DNA from: Membranipora membranacea
Taxonomy: Eukaryota > Bryozoa > Gymnolaemata > Cheilostomatida > Membraniporidae
Direction of reading: 5' to 3'
Assembly: GCA_914767715.1 (NCBI GenBank)
Contig: OU612068.1
Coordinates: 7,562,001 to 7,626,000, forward strand
Length of the DNA: 64,000 nt
Shown here: positions 11,130-23,900 of the stretch, piece by piece
Numbering within the stretch: position 1 is the first letter of the stretch
Layout: every line of letters begins with the position of its first letter
Position numbers and translations under genes: made by a program
Notes under the pieces: generated by a model
What the model saw: only the letters and a program-made list of their open reading frames with translations
Told to the model about the DNA's origin: nothing
Database searches by the model: none

Positions 11130-14100
11130 GTATAAGAAATATGGAGCACAAACCAAAGAAAAACAATTCAAGTAAGAAAGAGCTTGATCGTGAACAAAAA
11201 CGAATATCGGAGATGGTTCAAAATTGAAGGCTACTTCATACCATATCGCTGGAAGGACCAGAATACACTATAAGACCGGAGATCCTACTGAAAGACGGTG
11301 GCTATTGCGAAAAGGAAGTTAGGGTAAGTATGATAAAAAATTTTGTTGTATTAGAAAGTTACGAATCTGAAACATGATCACAAATCATTCTTTAATATGA
11401 TCAGAATGATTTTTGTCTGAGACTGACAGAACGATCAAAAGGTCAATATTGAAGTCTTTCTGTTAATTTCAACTTGGTGCTGCTGCGAGTGACTTCTGAA
11501 ATAAACTACAAATAAGTGTGTATACAATGTTTGACAAAAACAGTACTTGATCCGAATTGGCTTCCTAACACCACAACCATAATTTTTGTTAAATATTTCC
11601 CTAATTCTCTCCAACTCCTTGTTCTTGAAGCGCATAACGATTATAATGTCCTGACACACATGTCAAGGTCCATGCTCAGTGATACTTGCTTATATAAAGG
11701 TGCCCATTGTTTGTTTGTTGGATGAGTTATTACCCTAACCGATCAGAGCCACCTCATGGCTCAGAGCCACCACATTCTTCAAATTGTTATCAATATCGAA
11801 ACATTATTACGTTCACCGAACAAAATTGTCTTTGTAGTATGCGGGTATAATCAGAAAAGTCTCATTTGTACTGGACTCTACAAATCGTACAGAGGTGCTC
11901 AGAATCATTGACAGAGGGATGGTGAGTGTTTTACAAAATAAGTCATCACGACCCTCTACTAATAAGTATCACCACGTCATCATTCCTATTGCATTATTAA
12001 AAACTACCCAAAGACCAACGTATGTTATAGTCAGGCAGTTACTTATGATAATGTTATGGGAGCTACCTTCTCTTATGGGAGGCACTCTTTCCACCATCAA
12101 AAATTCATGCCAAGTAGAGTACAGCTTTATCATGAGTAACTGCCTGACTATAACATGCATCGGTCTATGGGTAGTCCTTAAGTAGTTAACGTCATGTTGT
12201 ATTGAGTATATTTTTCAATTTATCGGAAAAGCTGTTTTGGTTGGGTAACATTCATATTTGATCAGTTGAACGCATTTGTTTAATTTTGTAAAAATATGTG
12301 TGTTTTTTAGAGAGATGGGGACATTCCATACAACACATCAATAGACCATGATGCTATCTTCAGTCTCAACGTAAACAATATCAAAATATCCCGTCGTGAT
12401 GGAAATGAGGTGAGTAAGTGTGGGACCAAACCATAGAGTTATCATATACCCTATGGACCAAACCATGAATAAAAGCTGTGTTCACCTCGACATTAAATAC
12501 TTACAATAGTCAGCAGTATATTTGAGATTTGATTTAATTATCCCAAAAACCAGCAATAGCAATCTTTCTTCAGTAGGGATACTGACCAATGGTGTGATAT
12601 CTTATTGCTCAATATGATTGTCAATTCAAGTTTTATGTAATGTCTAATTTTGGTTCGTCTGTTTGATATCTTGCCATTTGATCCAAAATCATTTTCTTCA
12701 TGATACAGTTGATTATTTCAGGAAACACTATTAAGGATACCAATAGCAGAGGTAGCTAATATTTGCTATATTCAAGATGATTCTCAATCAATGCTAGCAC
12801 TCAAGTATGGTAATCCCGCTGAAGATAGAGAGATATGTAAACTGGCTGTCATGTATACGGATAAACCGGTATGTCAACAGAGTCACTTATTATTATTCAT
12901 CTGAAAAATACTAGGAGCTATTGGCGTAATTGATAGATAGATTAGATAGATTTACTTGATTCTATCAATGACATCCAAGGAAGAATCAAAAATCGTGTGG
13001 TAGTTTGACAAACCAGTATGATTTATTCGGAGAGAAAGCGCCCTAGTGTTTATATTTTGTAGTTGTCCCCTTTTTTCCACTCACTTCAAGGAGAAAACAA
13101 CTTTTCTTTAATATCCAAATTTCACCTTTTTCAGGAGACAGCTCATGAGATATGCTCTCTAGTTGGGCAATGCTTTCAGATAGTTTATACTGGAGCCACT
13201 ATGCAAGCATTTGATAAGAATTTAGAACATAATGGCACTTACTCTAGTCATCCAGGTTCCACAGGCACCAGTACATTTACAGGGAACGGTCCACTACAAC
13301 TGCATGAGATAGTTAAACTACCACTCATGCCTCAATTGTAAGTTCTTCTTTGTTTATCATTCAATGGCTTCATTAGCAAATCCATTTTAAATCGAGCTCA
13401 TGCAAATTACTTACTGCTCTGGGTTTCACTAGCTTGTTTGGCCTTACTATCTATCATCAGCTCGAAAAAAGTATGTGTAATTTAGGTGAGGGCTTGCAAA
13501 ATCAAGCATTATTTTTGTTGATGTATATTAGTTATACAACTCAATGATCATAAGATTATGTGCATTTTTTTAAAAACGGTCCAATATTTCCTGGTGGTTT
13601 GTGGACATACTGTATTCATCAATGTTTAAATTTGCCTGAAAAACTCTTATCGCCTTCTGCATGTTTTTTTTAAACCGAGCTCTTATTTATTATTCTTTGA
13701 CAGCATGACAAGTTCCAACGCTGACAGGTCCATATCATCACAACACTCTACAGTATCACGCACATCTACTAATCACAGGCGCCGAGCCAGCGAATCAGAG
13801 AGTGATATACAAGACGCTGTCAGTACAACTACTGATGGTATCCTCAGAGACTACATGGATAAGGTTTGTCAGAACCAAGGGTTCGATAGAGCTCTTTGCT
13901 ACTCAATATGTTCCAAATTCAGTTGGCCAACAGACTGTTATAAAAACTTGAGTACCTTATTGAGGAAGGGAAAATTAATGCTGACGTGTAACAAGTTATA
14001 AGACATCTTCAGGAATTTTAATGGAAACTGTTTAAATGATTCTCATCAAGGAGTTGGAAAAGTGGTAATATGGCATTTGATGTACATTAGCCATCAGGAA

Positions 14101-15028
14101 TTCTGCGAAATCTGTATGTAGGTAATTGCCAATTAAGAATGCGTTTCTCACTAAGCTGACAAGTATTTTTTCTGCCAGGAATCACAAATTAAATCTAATT
14201 TCTTGAAAATGATATGGGTACTTTCTCACTTTCCACTTAGTCATGTACCCAAATGAATGAAACACTCAAAATATCATATCCTTTAGCCAAGTTTACTGGT
14301 AGGGCTTGCCATCGTCCTAATCATTGTTGTTAGAAAGGCAGTATGATTTGCTTGACTGTGCTATTTGTTATTACAATGATGTGTTCAAATGGACCTCTCT
14401 TCATTTTTAGTTACCCAAGAAATTAAATCCTGAAGAATTGAAGCAATTTGCAACCTTACTCAACCAATGGCTAACTATGGGCTTACCGTTCGAGGATTTC
14501 TGCAACAAAGTGGTTATGCTATACGGACCACATCGGAAGAACCTGTTATATGGTTAGTGGCACTCAATGTATCTTTAGAGAAGCAAGCGCTTGTTAGATG
14601 AGTAGTTTTACTGCTTTTTCAGCGTTATAATGCCATAATGTGGAATTTAATTTTTCACAGTCACATTCAATAGCTTTCACTCAAGTACCTACCTTGTGTA
14701 AATTTAGAATGCTTAGCATGAAAAATCATCTATTATTAGCAGTCTTGGGTAGTTAGTGTTTAAAAGCTAGCTGGCGCTATGCAATAAAATATAGTTCTGC
14801 ATTTACTAGCCCCAGAGGAGCACAGCTCCAAAATCCAGATAAGTGTCTTCGCAAATACCACCATGCATCCTTAGTCTCTTCTGATTGACAAATCTCATAC
14901 GCTGTTTACTCTGTTTAGGTATGAGATATTTCATTCCTGAGAAGGATGCTGCATTTTTTGAGAGTATACTTGAGAGGGAAGGTGTTAGTTCAGATTCCGA
15001 AGCTGCTGCTACGCTCAAACGATCGTGA
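11130..15028 (+). CDS. CCM2: CCM2 / malcavernin-like scaffold (PTB + harmonin-homology domain), with in-frame TGA
   Basis: Eight exons are visible: 11130-11323, 11838-11921, 12311-12409, 12722-12868, 13135-13337, 13704-13863, 14411-14552 and 14919-15028 (stop TGA 15026-15028). Junctions are in phase and give about 375 codons from ATG 11141. The reading aligns with vertebrate CCM2: RLLHTISLEG and EKEVR, then a PTB domain (YAGIIRKVSF, NRTEVLRIIDRGM, ISRRDGNE|ETLLRIPIAEV, ICSLVGQCFQIVYTGATM). A Ser/Thr-rich linker follows, then the C-terminal harmonin-homology domain (LRDYMDKLPKKLN, ELKQFATLLNQW, GMRYFIPEKDAAFFESILE). CCM2 family proteins bridge KRIT1 and PDCD10 and bind MEKK3 through the C-terminal domain. 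Oddities: TGA at 11225-11227 is in frame between the Lys-rich N-terminus (MEHKPKKNNSSKKELDREQK) and RLLHT, at a position that is Arg in human CCM2. YAG stands where the human PTB has YLG. An upstream first exon is likely but not found. Confidence 0.88.
11225..11227 (+). other. CCM2: In-frame TGA within first visible CCM2 exon
   Basis: The frame runs ...EMVQN-TGA-RLLHTISLEG... with protein-like, family-matching sequence on both sides. Single-base change from CGA (Arg) is the simplest explanation, since human CCM2 has Arg there. It could be an allele, an assembly error or gene decay. The next Met downstream is inside the PTB domain (RGM), so re-initiation would remove the start of that domain. 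Confidence 0.75.
12001..12179. repeat. MITE-like inverted repeat in a CCM2 intron
   Basis: Arms of about 50 bp (12001-12051 and 12126-12179) are imperfect reverse complements, sharing TATGTTATAGTCAGGCAGTT and ACTACCCA. They lie in the intron between exons 11838-11921 and 12311-12409. There is no coding sequence in the loop. Confidence 0.7.
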
Positions 15029-15400
15029 TATCTGCTCCCAATTCTGCAGGTATGTCAAATATTTATATATATATTATAAGTATGGCCGAGGGTGTAGACT
15101 GCTATGGGTGTAATGTTGTCCTATCAAACCAAATCACCACTGCAAGAACCCCAAAAGGCAATTTTACAAAGTGTTTAAGAGGAAATGAAATATTCATAGA
15201 GCACAAAACTCACAAAGATAACATTATACAGTGTGGTGATAGATGTCACTTGATGATAGAGTTTTTTGTTGTGATTACATAACCATTGGGGTTTTTCCCT
15301 CTGAATACATGACATGAATTCCTACATTCCTCACATGCTGGCAATTAACTCACACCCATTTATGTTTCTTTTGGGTTGAGGAACTTAGACGTTTTGGTGG

Positions 15401-15406
15401 AATAAA
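15401..15406 (+). terminator. Candidate CCM2 poly(A) signal
   Basis: AATAAA lies about 370 bp after the CCM2 stop codon, the first canonical hexamer on that strand that I noticed. Confidence 0.35.
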
Positions 15407-18400
15407 TAATCACTTGATTAGTCGCAGGAATGAAATGCTTTAAGTCCCAAATATTACAATGGTGTTCCACAGGAAAATGTACTTTCAGAAAACCTATGAC
15501 TCAAACTGTTCTGTACTCAAATTAAAAGCAGGAACTGATATTTCAATGTTAAGAATCTTCCATGCATCACATTCTTTCACTGTGAAGCAACAATGTTTAA
15601 CCGGTGGATTAAGAAATGTCCTCAAATCACCTTAAATGGCTGCTGGTTGAATGAGCCGATGAATGAAAAGCTAAACGCTGCCGCTCCTCAAATACCACAG
15701 ACATATTTACATTTTTAATCTCAAACAGTGCAGCAGTAGAGAAGATGTTAGCACCTCATTTTTCTGGTAATAAGCAATCGGTTGTTGATGCAAACAGACC
15801 TGAGACTGGAAAATGAGTTTATATTCATAATTCACTTATAGTTAGTTATTATTAACACTGGCACGGGCTTTGGCAGCGGATGCATTATAACCGTATTATG
15901 AAGATCATAGCGTCCCGACCCACTTATTACATTACATTATATCTTAAGTATATTTATGTAATTGAATGACGAAGTTTAAGTAATCTGACTCGTGCCTCTA
16001 CACAGCCGATTTGCGTTTCGCATTTTTTTCAATGCCCAGACATTTCTGGTGTCATGTTCTGTCAATAGATAGCATTTGCGTAATGCAACGAACTGTTTGG
16101 TTTGATGCGATATCGGTATGAAAATTTGTGTCATGGTCAAACATGAACGTACTCAAACGTAATCAATGCTCATCCCCTGATCATATTATTTAACCTGCCA
16201 TAAACGGCTTCAATGTTACACTTTCATTCACATTGTGTAGATTTATTCCAACATAACTTGAGCCAGCCGAGTTAGCGAAAACTTATCTGATATGATTTGG
16301 GTTGAGTGCATTATGAGCAAGTGCTTGTTTATTATTGCAGTAAGTGTCAACGATTGTGCAGAGAAAGCACCTTGCCTGCATGCCACTTTGTCACACCAAC
16401 TTGATGCATACCAAGACTCTAATCTATGTGTAATTGTAATAACATTCTTTTCATCAGTATTCATAAATCAGATGATCCTCGTGCCATGTTTGGGCGATTT
16501 ATTGTCCAGATACAGACAAACTCGCACCCTAGACTCTTTGTTACCATGCCTGGTATCAAAACCTGCCCGTAGGCTTTCGGGTATCAACTAGTGAACCTTT
16601 TTATAAGTGACACGATTTGTGTTCACAACAAGTTTATTATTTATTGTTGAAACCTGATAAAATTATGCATTTTGTCAAAACTGGTTCAGTTCAGAAACTT
16701 GGTCCATTGTCAGCGATTGGTATCAATAAAGCGGTTATGGTACTTGAGTCGCGACCAAATCACATTTTGAAGGGATGATGTGTGTGTAGGCAGCCAAGGT
16801 ACTTCAAGTAATTGCTAACTCCTGATGGAATTTTTGGCATTCTGAAAGGGGCTGCAAAATGAAATGCAGAAACGCGATCAGTTGCAATGTTGATGCCATA
16901 CCGCACTTTCTAGGCTCCATGTAATGAGATTATTTTTGCCAACAGATAATATCGTTATACTACCATGTTAAACGTACATGCAAGGAGTAACAGCGTACAT
17001 GAACCCTTCCTAATCTTTAAGATTTTGATCCCATTGCTAAGTATGTCACAGCAATTCAGGGTTCTCTTTCCAATGCCGGACACATAATCCCCGCCTTTGT
17101 AATTGGAGTAGCACCCATAAATACATTTTATGATGCTTTGAGAATGCACTTTAGAATCGCTGGCATAGAATGGGATGATATTACATCTGGCTTCCTCTAA
17201 ACTTGGCTATGCATTGCAAAAACCAGACTTATACGCAAATTAATATTGTAAATATCACCAGGCCGCCTCTATAACATGAACACCTCCGCCTGTTGAGAGG
17301 GTGGTTTATAGTAACTGAATACCAGAATTCTATCATGTCTGTTGCCACAGCATTTAATGCAAAGGCTAACCTAATGTAAACAAGATTTGATACTGGCCAT
17401 TAACACTAGCTGAACGTGTTAGAATGAGAAATTCATGAGAGCATAACCCTACAAATTTAATGCAGAACTCTAATTAAACTAAACCTCTCAACTCTCCGCT
17501 CTTATATATGGCTCCTGTCTATACTTTACAGTATCATGTGGGTGGCCTGGAAGTAGGCATTCTCAACTCAAAAACGAAGTTGTTAAGTTTTCCATAATGT
17601 TTTATAATAATATATGCATTTTGAAATAAATGTCCTCGTATGAAATCTGTATCTGTTTTACCAGACGATTTCTTATTCAACAGTGTTCATGGTCGATCAC
17701 ATTATAATAACATGGTCATCAGTTCTCGTCTAACAGGTGACCGATATATGTCTTGTTTTAGATGATGACACGCCTAAGTTTCTGGCCGGCCTGCCTGCAG
17801 CGAACCAGTACTGATTTTTTTTCAATGGCGCTATGATATATTATACTCTACTATCGCAAAACAATTACCTAATCAATCCACACAAACAATTCTTCAATTG
17901 AATCACTATTACAATTTCAATGTTTGCGGGTAAAATTGAGGTTCTCATAGCATGAACCAGACGTTGCTGCCGAGATGTTGAATAATTGGTGTCAGTTTAC
18001 TTCCATTTCTTTTCATCAGAGTCAGACTTTTGACTAAGTAGCACTGAAAGAAAACAATTTGTCAACTTATATAGCTCTGTGATTTTGTACCCTGTGAAAA
18101 GCATTAGTGTTCTCATTATGACAAAAACATTTTCAGCCCTGTTCAACTTGTTCTGGTATAGAGGTTTCATTTTACAAACTTTCTGTGTAGTTTGAGCGCC
18201 GGGGTTTAAGTCAGTAGATTTATGAAAAGGCTAAACTCCGTGAAACCTGGGTGGCCCAATAAACGTAACTAGCGGCTAAACGATCAAACCCCAGACAGGA
18301 GCATGTTACAAAGGGGATTTCTATTTGATGATTGATTATATTGCAATAAATATGAAATTGCTAATAAATTGGCTAATTTTAATTTTCTGAATTTAATAAA

Positions 18401-20730
18401 ATCGCTGTCTTTTGATGATAAGTACAAAGAACATTACCAGGCTAATTTGAATTCCGAGGGGGTTGTCTAGCTGAAAGCTTCAACGGTCTGAAAAAGGGAG
18501 AGGTCTGAATGCTTAGCCCGGGTCCAGAGTTCAATCGGGCCGTCATCCCTCAACCTAGTATCAGGGAGTTGAGCTTTTTATTTTAGTTTTAGGGCTAAAT
18601 ACCAGTGTAGTATCTGAACCCTCTAACCACGGAAGTTAACAATTGGAAGCAAAAAGATTGACAAACCAAATCAATTTACATTTTTAATCTAATCATGCCT
18701 CATCAGTACCCACCTGGTCTTTTGATGACAAAAACAAAACCGGAGCACTAAAGCTTCAGTCATGAACCATTGACACAAAAAATGATTATTTGATTTATAT
18801 TAAAAGTTATCAATCAAAATATTTAGTTCATTGATCGTGATGATGCTGCACCTGGCCGTGTGCGCCATCCTTAGTTAGGGGTAATGGATGCAATGCTTTG
18901 TTTTTAGCGTTGATCGGAATCTAGGCATCCTTCATTTCTTAGGCTTTGACTTTGAACTCATTTTTTGAGGGTAGTTACCTGATTTTAAGCATTTGAAAGT
19001 TTTCTCCTGTTTGTTGGCACTTATTGATTTATGCCGAAGCCTATCTGGTGGTTTCTGCACTCAATCCTGCCATGCCCTGTAATCTTCTCTTTAAACCAGG
19101 GTAGGTTGAAAATCCAGATGCTAAGACCTTAATGACGCCTAAACAAAGCTGTAGCCATATGGGGGAACGACACCAAATATGCAAATTTTTAAGGTTCGGT
19201 TTCCTTTCGTCTTAAAACGTCACTATGAAGTTTTATGCGGCGGTGGATTTCATAAGTTTGTAGTGCTTCGTCTACCACCACCACCGACATTCCAGTACCT
19301 CTATAACTTGACCTGCTACACAAGTGGAATTCTTCATCATCCCGTTACAACAAAAGCAATCAGTATATACCTACTAGGCCTAGATGTGCAACAACCCCAT
19401 AATTAGTCATTGCGTCTGGTGAGCCTTTGTTTTTGAAGGAGGAGTAAAACATCTCATTATTCTGACACTGACCTAGCAGATAGATAAACGTATTTAGCAA
19501 TGCAGAGAACCTGAGCTCCCATACTTGACATAAGTTTAGTGATACTTGAGCCATCATGAAATCACCCACTTGTACCTGAACTCCGTATTGTGCATTGCGG
19601 TAGTTGTTCTAATTTTATCTCCGCTCTTTTGTTTCAGGTATGATAATTTGCTGATCTCTAATGTTACGGGCTGACCAAAGATTGATAGCTGAGGTGACAT
19701 GAGTAATTATTTATTACACAATGTGATTGTGAAACTCTGCCGCTCCAGTACTTCGCTGACAGAACATTTGAGAAAATGATTTACATTATGTCTAATCTAT
19801 GGCTAACTTCACAGATGCATGGTCATAAAAAAAAGGTGTACATGTTTTTGTACATGTATTTATCAAAATCGTTTTAGCATCATCTACTTGCGCTCTTATA
19901 ACAAGAGTTCATTTCTCCACAAAAATTCAGATCTTCCTCATAATCAAACCCAGAACCAAGTCTCTACTCTTGTGTGCTGCCGACAGGCTGAGGTGTCTGG
20001 GTTTAAACCTGAATTATCATAGTTTGACAACACGAATGTTGATAGTTTTTTGGGGTATCAGAGAAATTTCAGTACAAAATGGCAAAAAATGCAATCCCAA
20101 CCATGACAAGTTGCTTTTTCTACCTATTGAATTATTGTTTATTTTTTCTACAAATCTGTTTTTGATTACACTGTTTATCGCAATTTTTAGTTATAGATCA
20201 GAAAAGCTATTGAAGCGTTTTCTACGGATTTGCCTTTAGCTTTTTGTCTAGAGACTTGGGTATTTTATATTTTTCTAAACGTTCCGTTTAAATATATTAT
20301 GACAATCACAGTTCTATATCCTGACACATGTATTTTCATACATTCTATACATAGTCAAAAATTTCCATATACTGATAGTTGTGGAAATTTAGTACCCTTC
20401 ACGGATATTTATGGTGGTTCTGACATATATGATATTATAATGTCGGTTGTACCACAGGCCACAACCTCTTCTGATAAAACATAGATCACTTGATGGAGAG
20501 TGTCAAGTGTAAAAATATACTGAGGTTGTGACAGTTCATTCTTCTCCCTTTGCCATCGGAAAATGTACCCAGAGGGCTTCGAAGTTGAATTAGGACTTAA
20601 TAACTAGACAAATCAACTGAGTTTGAAAGGTGATTAGTGACTGTATTAAATATAGACTAAGCCAAAAATAACGACAATAAATATCAATAAAAATGAAATA
20701 AATAGGCTGATTATGAAAAAATAATTGACA

Positions 20731-20736
20731 TTTATT
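20731..20736 (-). terminator. Candidate Prickle poly(A) signal
   Basis: AATAAA on the minus strand lies about 210 bp after the Prickle stop codon. Confidence 0.35.
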
Positions 20737-20943
20737 ACTGTGAAAGTAAAGAGTTGAAGCACAGCCGTCACTACCCAACATTGTGCTCTGAGTTATGATG
20801 AAAAATGCAAATCTACGAACAGTATGAGTGTGACAATATGATAGGAACGAAGAGCCACTATATTGGCTGACCGCCGAGAGTGAAAATTAGAAAGATTTAC
20901 AGAGAGAAGCACCAGGGGTTGTTCAGAATCCAAAACTAAAATT

Positions 20944-23900
20944 CTATTGTATGGAGCAGTTTTTAGTTTTGTGCTGTTTGGCCCTTTTAGATCGATTAGA
21001 ATTCATGGATTTCTTGGGTGCTATTATCATGTTATCCGCGTATGAAATCCTCAATCCACCATTTCTAATAATGTCAGCCTGATAGGCGTCATCAAGATCG
21101 CTTTCATCTCCACTGCTACTACTGCATGTGCTACAAGAGTCTACAGGATCCTCATCCGGCAGCGAAATTCTACGTTGAGCTAATCGCTGTCTCTGAGATC
21201 GACTCATGCGTTTTGTCTGTTTGTGTCTTCTATGTTTAGAATCACCATGACTTGAAGACGCTTTGCTAGGGCTTGCTGCTGATGAGAGTTTTTGAGGGCT
21301 AGAAGATGGTGTGTTTCGATGAGGGATTTTTGGTCGCACTACTGCTTCACTTTTATCTGGAGTGTATGTTTTCAATTGTTCATTAGCCCACTTCACACAT
21401 TTTTGTTTGCTTGGCAGTGGAGGTTGTTTTGTTGTACGATATTTATTGAGATTTCTTAGGTTATGTTCTGAGCCAGCTCTCTGCTTTGGAGAGAGAAGGG
21501 GACGAGAAATGTCTAAGTCACTATGTTCATCACACGTGGTCAGGTCTGGTAATGACCTCTGATAGCTCTGGCTGGCTTTCTGTAGAGAACCATAACCCTC
21601 GCTACAATTCTCTTGTCTTGTACTGTCCTGAAGAACCCAAGGGTCTTCAAATGATGGCTTTCTGGCTCTTGAGCCAACGGTACTGTTCTTTAGTGAGCTT
21701 GGTAGACTATCATTTGCAGAGTCAATGAAACTACTGTGGGCTGAAATACCACGGCTGCAATCAACTGAGCAGTATGTGACGCCGTTCTTAGGTAGGAATG
21801 GATGGCCTAACAATGCACGGTTACATGTTGCACAGCGAAAGCATTCTTCCGTCGCGTGCCAATGTTGACCTCCATGGGTCATTTGTCCTTGATCTACACC
21901 GATTTGACCTCCACATGTGACACAGAATTCTGCAAAGCGCCTCTCGAAACAGTCACAGCAGTATGGCATATCTTCCTTCATTACGTAACGCTGGCCGCCT
22001 AGTTGTTTGTCACAGTCGAAGCAGCTGAAATGCTTCATATGCCAGCATCTATCCTCTGCCTCCGTACATTCGTCAGCGAAAATAATCTGCAACAGAGAAG
22101 ATAATCCATGAAGACTTATGTCACGATAGACCCTCATAGCATAAGGGAGGAAGGTGCTCAGATCATAGAACAGTTCTCATGAGATCTGATGGATATATGC
22201 ATGTATATGTGACTTTTGACAGGGCTATGCCACCTGAATGTCAGGTTAAATTTACTGCGCCCTGTGACCATTATTCTTATTTCATAGATCTGGAGAGCTC
22301 TCAAAACACCATTACACAATAAATCAACAATGTGTCAACACTCCTTCTGAGATTTAATGTCATCTAAGCTCATACAATACGGTGTCACATTCAATCCCCC
22401 AAGGATTGTGTTGGATTTATCACATAAGATAAGACACGCTTGAAAGGTGCCCATGAGCCCGCAATCACTGTTGTCTTTGTCATATTCCAAACAGTTGCGG
22501 CAACAATTCGCTGATTAAACGCTTAATTTACGATCAGTGTACATATTTTCGTTGGCAAGCTTGTGAGTTGGATACTGCTATGATCAAGGGTAGCCCTTGG
22601 TAAAGAGAAATCCAAGATAAACCTCAGAATAACTCTTTTGTCAACTTCTCACAATAAAAATGATGGAGTATTATTACTCTTAGTTACAGCATCAGGCTTT
22701 CTTGTAGTATTTCCTTTTTTCAAATAGCTTCAGCTTCAGTCTACCTCAGCTTCTGGGATCTAAATCAACCCTAGGGATTTTCTTTTCATTGAAGAAAGGC
22801 ACGGATTGGACTCTTGTAAAACAAGTAATTGAGTCCACTACTTAATTTGAATTAGCGGAAATCGTCACTAAACCCATTATTCATACACTAGACCAACAGC
22901 ATCTGCTCAGAGAGTAAGGATATATCCTTACTCTGTGATCTGCTCTTCCAGAACAAAAAAAAACCAGGTGTGATCGATAAGTTTAAACCTGTCTTGTCAT
23001 GGTGCAATGAAGTTCCTACACAAAAAAGATACCTGTGAGCTGTGACTACGGTGTTTTTCAAGGAAAAATAAATGTCTCAACAGTGGTGCATGGGAATAAA
23101 AGCACACATTGTTCAAAAAAAAACTTGCGTGTTAGATACTATCTCTTGATGATAGAGGAATATCAAATTTTAGATTTATGGGAGATCGGATTGTAGAAAT
23201 GTGTGAGTTTATTATCTTTGGGCGATAATCCAGGGTACTTACTCATTTGTATACTGCGTTTTAAGTGGTGTAATGGGTAATGGGTAGATTGGTGTGAAGA
23301 TCAGATTGACAGAATCACTATACAGAATGGATATTATGGTTATGAGGGTCTTTGGAACGCCCAAGTTACGTGATTTATTACCGTCCTGTTTTCAGGTGGA
23401 TGATTTCCAAGTCATGTGAAAATATTACTTTTTCAGCCCATAAAAAATGCAGCCGACCTCAGAGCAATGAAGGGAGTTCATTGCTCAGAGTGTCATTAAA
23501 GCCGGCCTGTGTGAAAATCACTGACTTAGTACCCCACTTGACAATAATGTGTCGCTTATTCATTTCTTAGAAATCCCAGCTAGCTTTTATTGTGTTCAGT
23601 AGAGTAGGGAGGGTGGGGCTCATCCCACCCTCCCTGAGTAGAGTTAACTTGGACATCGGAGTTTTCTTACCTCATCACATGCTGCACATCTAGGTTTCTG
23701 CAGCTCTCCATAATGGCGACCACAATAGAGAGCACCGTCTTTGTGAAAGTATATGAGATCTACCAACAGTTCTTTACAGATGGTACAGGTAAAGCATTCA
23801 GGATGCCATTGGGAGGATGCGCTGGCACGAGCGGCAAATGTTGCGATGTCGCCTGGTTTTACGGCGTTCTTACACTACAAGTAGAAAATTGGTATATATG

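Larger units (their letters stand above)
15029..20943. other. Intergenic region between CCM2 and Prickle 3' ends
   Basis: The two genes converge here. No exon with domain content or good splice sites was found; open frames are short and hydrophobic or low-complexity. A candidate poly(A) signal for CCM2 (AATAAA) is at 15401-15406, and one for Prickle on the minus strand (TTTATT on plus) at 20731-20736. Two segments near 18190-18300 and 18465-18550 loosely recall tRNA-derived repeats but do not fold convincingly. Confidence 0.5.

Noticed and set aside
11172-11229. A 58-nt intron that would splice out the CCM2 TGA
   Set aside because: The donor (GTAAGA) is good, but the acceptor lacks a pyrimidine tract, the intron would be very short, and the exon phases do not match (phase 1 donor, phase 2 needed).
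16292-16591. 99-codon plus-strand open frame between CCM2 and Prickle
   Set aside because: No domain, no splice context and unremarkable composition; consistent with a chance open frame.
18465-18550. tRNA-like segment
   Set aside because: Only weak A- and B-box resemblance and no acceptor stem pairing.
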